A stretch of 6,111 nt of DNA from JAWWBG01 sp033721095 (GTDB taxonomy: Bacteria; Actinomycetota; Nitriliruptoria; Nitriliruptorales; Nitriliruptoraceae), in assembly GCA_033721095.1 (NCBI GenBank), contig JAWWBG010000156.1:1-6111 (forward strand). The letters are read 5' to 3'. Position 1 is the stretch's first letter, and each line of letters starts with the position of its first letter. Under the pieces are notes generated by a model. That model had not been told where the DNA came from. It saw nothing but the letters and a program-made list of their open reading frames with translations, and ran no database searches. Made by a program: the position numbers and the translations under genes. This document shows positions 1 to 5,391 of this stretch, piece by piece.

Positions 1-188
1 GCCGGACCCAGCGGCGTCTCGACCGAGACGACCGAGGTCGCCAGGTCGCGGGTGGCCTCGATGGCCAGCAGGCTGCCGAGTCGGCGGGCTGCGGCGCGGA
101 AGCGGGGCGGCTTGGCGGCCGCGTCCCGCAGGTGCAGCAGCGACCGTGCCGCGAGCGGATGGTCGAGAACCGTGACCGTCCCGGTCAT
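1..188 (-). CDS. upp: Uracil phosphoribosyltransferase, N-terminal part (cut by window edge)
   Basis: Uracil phosphoribosyltransferase makes UMP from uracil and PRPP in cytosolic pyrimidine salvage. Only the first 62 codons lie in the window; the rest, including the PRPP-binding loop, is beyond position 1. The visible protein begins MTGTVTVLDHPLAARSLLHL and continues with a Phe-Arg stretch, then RLGSLLAIEATRDL. This matches the family's N-terminal pattern: a V-x-HPL opening, a conserved helix ending in an F-R segment, then a G-x-LL-x-EAT-x-DL helix. The ATG at 188-186 overlaps the TGA of the methyltransferase gene (187-185) as ATGA, so the two are probably co-transcribed and translationally coupled. 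The partner is not an obvious salvage gene, so the pairing says little about function. Recognition is from family sequence memory; the pattern is distinctive, but catalytic residues cannot be seen here. Confidence 0.86.
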   Translation of the reverse strand, partial: MTGTVTVLDHPLAARSLLHLRDAAAKPPRFRAAARRLGSLLAIEATRDLATSVVSVETPLGP

Positions 189-772
189 TCGGCGTCGGTG
201 CTGGTGACCGTTGCGAGCAGGATCCCGTCGTCGAGCGGCAACAGCGCGCCGGTGACGCCATCCTCGTCGAGCAGGGACGTCACGGCGACGGGCACGTCCT
301 GGTCGGCCAGCAGGGATCGCGCGAGGATCGTCCCTCCCGGGCGAACCAGCCGTCGTGCGTGCTCGAGCGCAAGGTCGAGCAGCCGGCCGGTCACCTGGAC
401 CACCACGACGTCGTACGACGCGTCGGAGAGCCGTGGAAGCACCTCGAGGGGGTCACCAAGGATCGAGCGCACGCGGTCTTCGAGGCCGGCATCTGCGTGG
501 GCCTTGGCAGCCAGCGCGTGCATGCCGGGGTCGGGTTCCACCGAGGTCACCAAGCCACGTTCCATGCCGCGGAGGGCCCACAGCGCGGTGACGCCGGCGG
601 CCGACCCGATCTCGACGACGGCCCGGGCGTTCGTCGCGCGTGCCGTCCACTCGAGCAGGGCGCCGATCTCGGGAGGTGGAATGCGCACCTCGTGCTCCGC
701 GCGCTGGCGCGCAGCGGCCTGGGCCTCCGTCTCCATGGCCGTCAGGCGACGCAGTTCGTCGAGAAGGGTCAT
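185..772 (-). CDS. O-methyltransferase-like protein (class I SAM fold, Rv1220c-like)
   Basis: This 195-residue protein has the class I SAM-binding fold of the COMT/CCoAOMT-like O-methyltransferases. Seen: the glycine-rich loop VVEIGSAAG (about 52-60), an acidic ribose-contact residue in SVEPDP (about 77-82), GDPLEVLPRL (106-115), SYDVVVVQ (119-126) and RLVRPGG (141-147). The C-terminal LLPLDDGILLA resembles the end of mycobacterial Rv1220c. Odd point: the family's metal-binding Asp in the usual FIDADK segment is Gln126, and the Asp-Asn pair after the GG turn reads Arg-Ser (about 152-153). It may therefore be metal-independent or catalytically altered, and no substrate can be named. The frame is open to 895, but I chose ATG 772 because homology begins near TLLDEL and the extension is Pro-rich and crosses the promoter region. 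No clear Shine-Dalgarno is visible; a TACCGT -10-like motif at 802-797 would give a leader of about 18 bases. It is divergent from the sigma factor, as in mycobacteria, and overlaps upp by 4 bases. Confidence 0.82.
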   Translation of the reverse strand: MTLLDELRRLTAMETEAQAAARQRAEHEVRIPPPEIGALLEWTARATNARAVVEIGSAAGVTALWALRGMERGLVTSVEPDPGMHALAAKAHADAGLEDRVRSILGDPLEVLPRLSDASYDVVVVQVTGRLLDLALEHARRLVRPGGTILARSLLADQDVPVAVTSLLDEDGVTGALLPLDDGILLATVTSTDAE

Positions 773-897
773 CGTGGCACCGTGGGTCGGCCGCGAACGG
801 TAGTCCCCGCGGTGGTCGGTCGGCCCGGCGAAGCCGTCGGCAGGGTCCGGTGGGCCCGTTGAAGCCTTGGGCAATGGCCGGTCTGGCTGCGGCATGC

Positions 898-923
898 GGA
901 ACCTCCGCGACGCTGCCGGCGTT
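898..923 (+). promoter_or_regulatory. Putative ECF sigma (SigE-type) promoter for the stress operon
   Basis: GGAACCT begins at 898 and CGTT lies at 920-923, with 17 bases between GGAAC and CGTT. This fits the GGAAC -35 and CGTT -10 pattern of many ECF group sigma factors. Transcription would start near 929-932, leaving a leader of roughly 70 bases before the preferred GTG at 1004. Its place directly upstream of an ECF sigma gene suggests autoregulation, a common feature of these factors. The match is by eye; no transcript evidence is available. Confidence 0.6.
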
Positions 924-993
924 CACCCTGCAGACGACCGGACGAACAGGGGACCGTGGCCGTCCAGCGCGTTACGGTGAGCCAGCGAGGAAC

Positions 994-997
994 GAGG
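994..997 (+). promoter_or_regulatory. Ribosome binding site deciding the sigma factor start
   Basis: GAGG at 994-997 lies 6 bases before the GTG at 1004. A GCGAGG copy sits slightly further up at 985-990. The other in-frame GTG codons at 956 and 977 lack a comparable purine-rich run at the right distance, so this site favours 1004 as the start. Confidence 0.5.
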
Positions 998-1003
998 TCT
1001 CGC

Positions 1004-1582
1004 GTGGCCAACGACGCACGTCCCGAGCGGGATGTCGAGCTCCCGGAGCTCGACGGTCCGGATCCCGTGCCGACCTTCCAGGAGGTCGCCGACCGGTACG
1101 GATCGACGATCTACACGATCGCCCATCGACTGACCGGCAATCGCGACGAAGCCCAGGACCTCGCCCAGGACGTCTTCGTCCGGGTCTACCGCAACCTGCA
1201 CCGATACGAGCCCGGGACCTTCGAAGGCTGGCTGTATCGGATCACCAAGAACCTCTTCCTCGACAAGGTCCGCCGTCGTCGGCGCGTGCGATTCGATCCG
1301 CTGCCGGACGACGACTGGCGTGAGCCGGCCGACGATGGCCTGCTGCCCGACGAGGTCGTCGACAGCATCACGATGCACGCCGACGTCGAATCGGCGCTGG
1401 CGACGCTGCCAGCCACTTTCCGGACGGCGGTCGTGCTCTGCGACGTCCAGGGCCTGACCTACGAGGAGATCGCGCGGGCGACCGGGTGGCCGCTGGGGAC
1501 GGTGCGGTCACGGATCCACCGGGGACGTCGGATGCTGCGGGAAGCGCTCGTTGCGATGGGCTCGGAGCTCCGTCGTGGTTGA
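1004..1582 (+). CDS. sigE: ECF RNA polymerase sigma factor, SigE/RpoE type
   Basis: This 192-residue alternative sigma factor directs RNA polymerase to stress promoters. Region 2 spans about 26-95: it contains DEAQDLAQDVFVRVYRNL for core binding and -10 recognition, then FEGWLYRITKNLFLDKVRRR. Region 4 spans about 125-183 and includes LPATFRTAVVLCDVQGLTYE and the helix-turn-helix that ends GWPLGTVRSRIHRGRRMLR, which binds the -35 element. Only the short regions 2 and 4 are present, as in ECF factors, and no extra C-terminal sensor domain is seen. GTG 1004 is preferred over GTG 956 (which would give 208 residues) because of the GAGG at 994-997; the extra N-terminus is Arg-rich and has no family match. 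The gene overlaps the anti-sigma gene by 8 bases and sits behind an ECF-like promoter. The symbol rests on synteny with mycobacterial sigE as well as the domain pattern. The sigma assignment is certain; the exact start and subgroup are less so. Confidence 0.93.
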   Translation: MANDARPERDVELPELDGPDPVPTFQEVADRYGSTIYTIAHRLTGNRDEAQDLAQDVFVRVYRNLHRYEPGTFEGWLYRITKNLFLDKVRRRRRVRFDPLPDDDWREPADDGLLPDEVVDSITMHADVESALATLPATFRTAVVLCDVQGLTYEEIARATGWPLGTVRSRIHRGRRMLREALVAMGSELRRG

Positions 1583-1985
1583 GCGCCCTTTCCGACTGCG
1601 CACGTGCCGCTCCATCCGGGAGCAGTTGTCGGCCTTCCTCGACGACGAGGTGGCCGACGCGGACGCCATGGACATCTCCCGTCACGTCGCCCGCTGCGAG
1701 GACTGCGCGTCCGAGCTCGAGGACGTGCGTATGGCCCGTGACGCCGTCCGCGCCCTGCCTCCACTCCATGCGCCGGCAGCGCTCGCCCAACCTCCGTTGG
1801 CGACGCCGCGCCGCCGCCCGCTCGCGTTGCTCGGGGCCGCGGGTGCCCTCGTCGGTGCGGCAGCAGTCTTCGTTGCAGGCGGAACGGGCGGCGAGGTGGT
1901 CCCCCCGGTCGATGACCTCGTCGTCGATCATGTCACCAACACGGGCGGCGACTTCGTCCTGACTCCCGTCCGCGTCGAACGGTGA
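1575..1985 (+). CDS. rseA: Zinc-type membrane anti-sigma factor (RseA-like)
   Basis: This protein of about 136 residues probably binds and silences the sigma factor encoded just upstream. The cytosolic N-terminus carries the zinc anti-sigma signature H-x3-C-x2-C (HVARCEDC, His37, Cys41, Cys44), with a further Cys11 upstream. This is the spacing of the redox-sensing anti-sigma factor RsrA. A Pro-rich linker with RRR leads to one hydrophobic helix (about 82-103, PLALLGAAGALVGAAAVFVA), followed by about 30 residues outside the membrane. GTG 1575 is chosen because GGAG at 1564-1567 lies 7 bases upstream. An ATG at 1551 would add only eight residues and lies deeper inside the sigma gene. The start overlaps the sigma stop (1580-1582), which indicates translational coupling. 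The external tail is short, so release by regulated proteolysis as in E. coli RseA is possible but not shown. Thiol-based release of the sigma factor is the alternative suggested by the four ligands. The symbol follows position and topology. Confidence 0.88.
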   Translation: MVERPFRLRTCRSIREQLSAFLDDEVADADAMDISRHVARCEDCASELEDVRMARDAVRALPPLHAPAALAQPPLATPRRRPLALLGAAGALVGAAAVFVAGGTGGEVVPPVDDLVVDHVTNTGGDFVLTPVRVER

Positions 1986-3046
1986 GACCGGCCCTCATCC
2001 CGGCGGCGCTGACCATCCTCGCTGCCGCAACCGCTGTCGTCGCGATGCTCCCAGACGGCAGCCAGCGGGCAAGCGTGATGCTCGATCACGTTGACCTGTC
2101 GCCGGCCGGTGAGGTCGACGCGGCGGCCATCCTGACGGACGCCCTGTTGGCCAGCAGCAACACGGCCTTCGAGGGTGTTCTCACCGTCGTCGGCATCGAC
2201 GGGCCGAGCGTCTTCCAGATGGCCGTCGAGGCCGGACGGGACGGCACGCGGACCGTCGACACGGGATCGTGGGTCTTCGGCAGCACCGGCGAGACGGTCT
2301 GGGCATCGTCGGACGACGGGCACTGGCTCGAACGCGGCGCTGCCGGAACGGCGACCATCGACGTGGACGCCCTGCTGCTGAAGTACGACGTGGCCGTCGC
2401 GGGCGTGCGCAGGTTGCCGACCGGGGATGCCTGGCTGTTGGTCGTCACCGACCGGGCCACCCAGATCCAGCGTGAGTGGCTGTCGGTCGATGTCGCCACC
2501 GGACTGCTCGTGCGGCGGGAGACCTTCGCCGACGACAGTGCCGCAGTGCGCCTCGTCGCGTTCGAGACGCTGCGGACGTCCGGACGGGTCGTGCCGCTGC
2601 ACGCGCCGACCTCGGACGCACCGCCGTCGGCCGAATCGGTCGTGCCCACCTGGAATGGCATCGACATCGCCGAGCTGCCCGGCCAGTATCAACTCATGGA
2701 GGTGACACGAACCGATGGTGAGCATCTCCCACCCGTCGCACTCGTGTTCACCGATGGCCTCTATCACCTGTCGGTCTATCCGCTGCCCGGCGAGCTCGAT
2801 CGCGGTCAGCTCGCCGGTGCCGTGGCGGACGGCCGTGACGGCCTGCACCTGTACCGGTGGCCGGGGGCAGAGCCGCAGCGGCTCGTATGGTCCGGGGATG
2901 GCCACACGTTCACGGCGATCACGGACGCGCCGCTCGATGCCGTCCTCCCGGCGCTCGCGCGCTTCCCGCGCGACCCGGAGCCGGGGCCGCTGACCCGGAT
3001 GCGTCGTGGTCTCGAGCGCGTTGCAGACACCCTCTGGCCCTTCTGA
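1982..3046 (+). CDS. RseB/MucB-like exported regulator of the anti-sigma factor
   Basis: This 354-residue protein looks like the periplasmic sigma-E regulator RseB/MucB. In proteobacteria RseB binds RseA and protects it from cleavage until lipid or LPS signals release it. Seen: an N-terminal hydrophobic segment (about 4-22) with no lipobox Cys, so a signal peptide or signal anchor. Next comes a LolA-like beta-rich domain (about 50-205) starting LASSNTAFEGVLTVVG and containing REWLSVDVATGLLVRRETF, like the family's R-x-D-x-x-TGLL-x-R strand pair. A linker follows, then a second domain (about 235-328) with VALVFTDGLYHLSVYPLP, resembling the YSDGL-x-x-x-SVF strand of the RseB C-terminal domain. 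The Arg-rich C-terminal helix ends in LWPF. GTG 1982 overlaps the anti-sigma TGA as GTGA, so the two are probably coupled. M. tuberculosis has no such gene at this locus. A general LolA/LppX-like lipid-binding protein is the main alternative; the domain order and position favour RseB. Confidence 0.72.
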   Translation: MRPALIPAALTILAAATAVVAMLPDGSQRASVMLDHVDLSPAGEVDAAAILTDALLASSNTAFEGVLTVVGIDGPSVFQMAVEAGRDGTRTVDTGSWVFGSTGETVWASSDDGHWLERGAAGTATIDVDALLLKYDVAVAGVRRLPTGDAWLLVVTDRATQIQREWLSVDVATGLLVRRETFADDSAAVRLVAFETLRTSGRVVPLHAPTSDAPPSAESVVPTWNGIDIAELPGQYQLMEVTRTDGEHLPPVALVFTDGLYHLSVYPLPGELDRGQLAGAVADGRDGLHLYRWPGAEPQRLVWSGDGHTFTAITDAPLDAVLPALARFPRDPEPGPLTRMRRGLERVADTLWPF

Positions 3047-3057
3047 CCGGCGCTGAC

Positions 3058-3062
3058 AGGAG
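3058..3062 (+). promoter_or_regulatory. Shine-Dalgarno site of the HtrA gene
   Basis: AGGAG lies 5 bases before ATG 3068 in the 21-base gap after the RseB-like gene. It is among the strongest ribosome sites in the window and fixes the HtrA start. The protease can therefore be translated independently of the overlapping genes upstream. Confidence 0.7.
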
Positions 3063-3067
3063 CGACG

Positions 3068-4327
3068 ATGGACGCAGAGACCACGCCGGGTTCCTCGGAC
3101 CCGGCCAACGTGGCGACCACCGGTCCGGCCGATCCCGAGCCGTGGCCGCGAGCGGCTGCGCAGCTGCCGCCGCCAGCGGGACCGCCCACGGATCCGTGGC
3201 GTTGGGAACAGCCCCGCTCCACGCCGCCTCGTGAACCGAGTCGAGGCGGCGGCCGCACGGTCGCCGTTGCGCTCGCTGCGGCCTTGATTGGAGGCGTTGT
3301 GGGGACGACGGGGACCCTGCTCGTTCGGGGCGAGGAGGAACCACCGGTCGTGAACGGAGGAACCGTCCAGGCGCCGGTCATCGAGGGCCTGGACGTCGGT
3401 GAGGCCAACGCCGTTTCTGTTGTCGCCGCGGCGGTGACGCCGAGCGTCGCGTCGGTCGAGACCTTCTCGGGCACCGGGCTCGGTGCGCAGTCGCTCGGGC
3501 TCGGCTCCGCCGTGATCTACCGGTCGGACGGCTACCTCCTCACCAACCATCACGTCGTCGAGGACGCATCCCGCTTCGACGTTCGGCTGGCAGACGGTGA
3601 CATCCAGAACGCCGAGCTCATCGGTTCGGACCCGTTGACCGACATCGCCGTGCTCAAGATCAACGCAACGGGGCTGCCCGCCATCAACATCCGCACCGAA
3701 CCGCCGGTCGCGGTCGGTGAGACGGCCATCGCGATCGGGAGCCCGTTCGGCCTGCACACGTCCGTCACCGCAGGTGTCGTTTCCGCGCTCAACCGGGAGA
3801 TCCAGGTCGACCAGCAGGACGGGGCGGCGCTCGTGATCCCCTCGGTCATCCAGACCGACGCCGCCATCAACCCCGGCAACTCGGGCGGCGCGCTCGTCGA
3901 CGCGCAGGGACGGCTGATCGGCATCAACACGGCGATCCTCACGGACACCGGCGGCAACCAGGGCGTGGGCTTCGCCATCCCGGTCTCACAGGCCGTCATC
4001 GTCGCCGACCAGCTGATCGAGCAGGGCTTCGTCCGGCATCCCTTCCTGGGCATCACCGGCGTCGACGTGACGCCGCGGGTCGCAGAGGAGTTCGGGTTCT
4101 CGGTCGACAAGGGGGCACAGGTCGACACCGTGCAGCCGGATTCGGCCGCGGAGCAGGCAGGGCTTCGGTCCAACGACATCATCGTGCGCCTGGACGACCT
4201 CGCGATCGACTCGATGAGCGATCTGGTCGCGGCCCTGCGGTCGTACGCACCGGGCGACACGGTCGTCCTCGGCGTCGTCCGCGGTGAGGAACGCCTCGAC
4301 ATCACGGTGGTCCTGGGCGAACGTTGA
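3068..4327 (+). CDS. htrA: Membrane-anchored HtrA/DegP serine protease with PDZ domain
   Basis: This 419-residue trypsin-like protease/chaperone probably acts outside the membrane on misfolded exported proteins and is a standard target of envelope-stress sigma factors. Domains in order: a Pro-rich cytosolic tail (1-62), one membrane helix (about 64-86, TVAVALAAALIGGVVGTTGT), a short linker, the protease domain (about 113-315) and a single C-terminal PDZ domain (about 325-418). The triad is visible as His162 in LLTNHHVVE, Asp192 in LTDIAVLKI and Ser272 in NPGNSGGAL, with the IGSPFGL strand between. The PDZ domain opens with HPFLGITGVDVT and contains AEQAGLRSNDIIVRLDD. The length is normal for actinobacterial HtrA but shorter than mycobacterial HtrA, which has a longer cytosolic part. 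ATG 3068 with AGGAG upstream is a clear start. The gene follows the RseB-like gene by 21 bases, so co-transcription is likely. All catalytic residues are intact, and the family call is very safe. Confidence 0.96.
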   Translation: MDAETTPGSSDPANVATTGPADPEPWPRAAAQLPPPAGPPTDPWRWEQPRSTPPREPSRGGGRTVAVALAAALIGGVVGTTGTLLVRGEEEPPVVNGGTVQAPVIEGLDVGEANAVSVVAAAVTPSVASVETFSGTGLGAQSLGLGSAVIYRSDGYLLTNHHVVEDASRFDVRLADGDIQNAELIGSDPLTDIAVLKINATGLPAINIRTEPPVAVGETAIAIGSPFGLHTSVTAGVVSALNREIQVDQQDGAALVIPSVIQTDAAINPGNSGGALVDAQGRLIGINTAILTDTGGNQGVGFAIPVSQAVIVADQLIEQGFVRHPFLGITGVDVTPRVAEEFGFSVDKGAQVDTVQPDSAAEQAGLRSNDIIVRLDDLAIDSMSDLVAALRSYAPGDTVVLGVVRGEERLDITVVLGER

Positions 4328-4359
4328 CCACCGAACCGACGAGTCTGCACCGGGGTTAG

Positions 4360-4379
4360 CCTGCGCCAACGCGTGCAGG
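4360..4379 (+). other. Small hairpin before the Tat subunit gene
   Basis: CCTGCGC (4360-4366) can pair with GTGCAGG (4373-4379) around a 6-base loop, with one G-U pair. It lies in the 67-base gap between htrA and the Tat gene, just before its ribosome site. No T-run follows, so it does not look like an intrinsic terminator. It could be an mRNA processing or stability element, or chance at this GC content. A TAGCCT hexamer at 4357-4362 resembles a -10 box but has no -35 at proper spacing. Confidence 0.25.
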
Positions 4380-4394
4380 ACCCGGGGGAGGACC

Positions 4395-4763
4395 GTGGGC
4401 AGCCTCGGATTCCAGGAGATCCTGGTGATCCTCCTGGTCATCCTGTTCGTGTTCGGTCCCGAGCGCCTTCCGGAGTTCGCCCGCGAGGCCGGCAAGGTCA
4501 TCGCGCGCTTCCGCAAGGAATCCGCGCGATCCATCAACGAGCTCAAGCGGGCCGCCGACATCGAGGACCTCGACCGCGAGATCAAGAGCCTGTCACGAGA
4601 CCTGCGCGACGTCCGGTCCTCCGTCGCGCGGGCCATCACGGCCGAGCCGACGACCGACGGGGTTGCGCCGACCGATGACGGGGTCGCGCCGACGGAGGAC
4701 GAGATCGCCGTGCCGGAGCGTGCCGAACACCAGGCGGCGCCCACGGATCCCGACGCCACGTGA
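4395..4763 (+). CDS. tatB: Twin-arginine translocase subunit, TatA/TatB family (TatB-like)
   Basis: This 122-residue protein is a small subunit of the twin-arginine translocase, which exports folded proteins. Seen: a short exterior start (VGSLGFQE), one membrane helix (about 8-20, EILVILLVILFVF), the conserved hinge FGPERLPE (about 20-27), an amphipathic helix (about 26-45, FAREAGKVIARFRK), then a charged helical region to about 80 and a loose acidic Pro/Thr tail. GPERLP and the long helical region are TatB-like, and tatB sits at this place after htrA in mycobacteria; TatA is the alternative. No TatC gene is in the window. The GTG at 4395 is chosen because the purine run at 4384-4391 lies just upstream and the family homology starts there; the open frame reaches back to 4284 inside htrA without resemblance. 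The tail contains a tandem copy of DGVAPT. The stop overlaps the next gene's start as GTGA. Confidence 0.88.
   Translation: MGSLGFQEILVILLVILFVFGPERLPEFAREAGKVIARFRKESARSINELKRAADIEDLDREIKSLSRDLRDVRSSVARAITAEPTTDGVAPTDDGVAPTEDEIAVPERAEHQAAPTDPDAT
4656..4697 (+). repeat. Two 21-base tandem copies in the Tat subunit tail
   Basis: Units 4656-4676 and 4677-4697 are in frame and encode DGVAPTD then DGVAPTE. They differ at few bases, mostly in third positions and in the last codon. This looks like a local duplication in the disordered acidic tail, where length is probably not constrained. Confidence 0.75.
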
Positions 4764-5383
4764 GCGGCCCGCACCCGCGCAGCGCGCGGACCCTCGTTGC
4801 GGCAACCGCCGCCCTCGGGACCGGGTGGGTCGTGGCGCGCACCCGTCCGCTCCACGCGGCCGAGCGCGGGGTCTCCGCGGCCGTCCGCCGACGACTGCCC
4901 GGTCGCGGCAGCGAGGTCGTCGGGATCGCGACCGACCTCGGCTCATCCTTCGCGGTGGCCGGGGCAGCCGCCACGCTTGCTGCGCTCGGGCGTCGCGAAC
5001 GGGCCATCGATGTCGGCGTCAGTGGCGGACTGGCGTGGATCGCCGCCCAAGGCGCCAAGCCCCTGCTCGACCGACCCCGGCCCTACGAGAGCGACGGTGC
5101 CGAACGGCTCGTGGCCGTACCCGCCGGCTCCTCCTGGCCGAGCGGCCATGCTGCCGTTGCCGCTGCCATGGCGGTCGCGCTCTCGGAGGACGCCCGTCAA
5201 CCCGCGCCTGCCATGTTGGCCGGCATGTCGGTGTTCGTTGCGGCCTCGCGTGTGCACGTCGGCGTGCATCACCCGTCCGATGTCATCGCTGGCTGGGGAC
5301 TCGGCGTGCTGGTGGCCAACGTGTGGCGGCTGGTCCGTCGGCCCGTGCTCGGGCTGGTCGGCCGTCTCGGCCGCGGCGACTGA
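4760..5383 (+). CDS. PAP2-superfamily membrane phosphatase
   Basis: This 207-residue protein carries all three phosphatase motifs of the PAP2 superfamily: K-x6-RP as Lys100-Arg107-Pro108 (KPLLDRPRP), PSGH at 127-130 (SSWPSGHAA), and SR-x5-H-x3-D as Ser163-Arg164, His170 and Asp174 (SRVHVGVHHPSD). His170 would be the nucleophile and His130 the acid. Hydrophobic stretches near 12-26, 62-77, 86-98, 131-141, 150-162 and 176-189 suggest several membrane helices. Family members remove phosphate from phosphatidic acid, phosphatidylglycerol phosphate, sphingolipid or undecaprenyl pyrophosphate. Which one applies here cannot be read from the sequence. GTG 4760 overlaps the Tat subunit TGA, so the gene is probably the last of the stress operon. 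A role in recycling the wall lipid carrier would fit the context but is inference. It ends 8 bases before the stop of the convergent Mrp gene. Confidence 0.9.
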   Translation: MSGPHPRSARTLVAATAALGTGWVVARTRPLHAAERGVSAAVRRRLPGRGSEVVGIATDLGSSFAVAGAAATLAALGRRERAIDVGVSGGLAWIAAQGAKPLLDRPRPYESDGAERLVAVPAGSSWPSGHAAVAAAMAVALSEDARQPAPAMLAGMSVFVAASRVHVGVHHPSDVIAGWGLGVLVANVWRLVRRPVLGLVGRLGRGD

Positions 5384-5391
5384 GGCCTGCG

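Larger units (their letters stand above)
773..1003. other. Divergent intergenic region between methyltransferase and sigma factor genes
   Basis: About 230 bases separate the two divergent starts. It holds the ECF-type promoter at 898-923 reading right and a weak TACCGT -10-like hexamer on the minus strand (802-797) that could serve the methyltransferase gene, without a recognisable -35. The region is open in several frames, as expected at this GC content. Translated extensions of either neighbour through it are Pro/Arg-rich and resemble no domain, so I treat it as regulatory, not coding. Confidence 0.6.

Noticed and set aside
773..895. N-terminal extension of the methyltransferase-like protein to an ATG at 895
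   Set aside because: The added 41 residues are Pro/Gly/Arg-rich without family resemblance and would bring the coding start to within 3 bases of the ECF promoter match. ATG 772 begins where homology begins.
973..978. TACGGT as a housekeeping -10 box before the sigma gene
   Set aside because: The hexamer fits TAnnnT, but the bases 17-18 upstream (around 950-955) do not resemble TTGACA. The ECF-type pair at 898-923 is a better two-part match.
956..1003. Sigma factor start at GTG 956 or 977
   Set aside because: No well-spaced purine-rich ribosome site precedes them, while GTG 1004 has GAGG 6 bases upstream. It cannot be fully excluded from sequence alone.
1928..3757. Long minus-strand open frame of about 609 codons
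   Set aside because: It is antisense to the RseB-like and HtrA genes, whose proteins have clear family motifs. The translated product is Arg/Gly/Asp-rich low-complexity sequence without domain resemblance, as expected of an antisense frame in GC-rich DNA.
4324..4362. TTGACC (4324-4329) with TAGCCT (4357-4362) as a promoter for the Tat gene
   Set aside because: The spacer is 27 bases, far beyond the usual 16-19, so the pair is unlikely to work together.
4284..4394. Upstream extension of the Tat subunit to an ATG at 4284
   Set aside because: It lies within the end of htrA and in the gap, and encodes sequence unlike Tat proteins. The family's N-terminus begins at the GTG at 4395, which follows a GGGGGAGG run.
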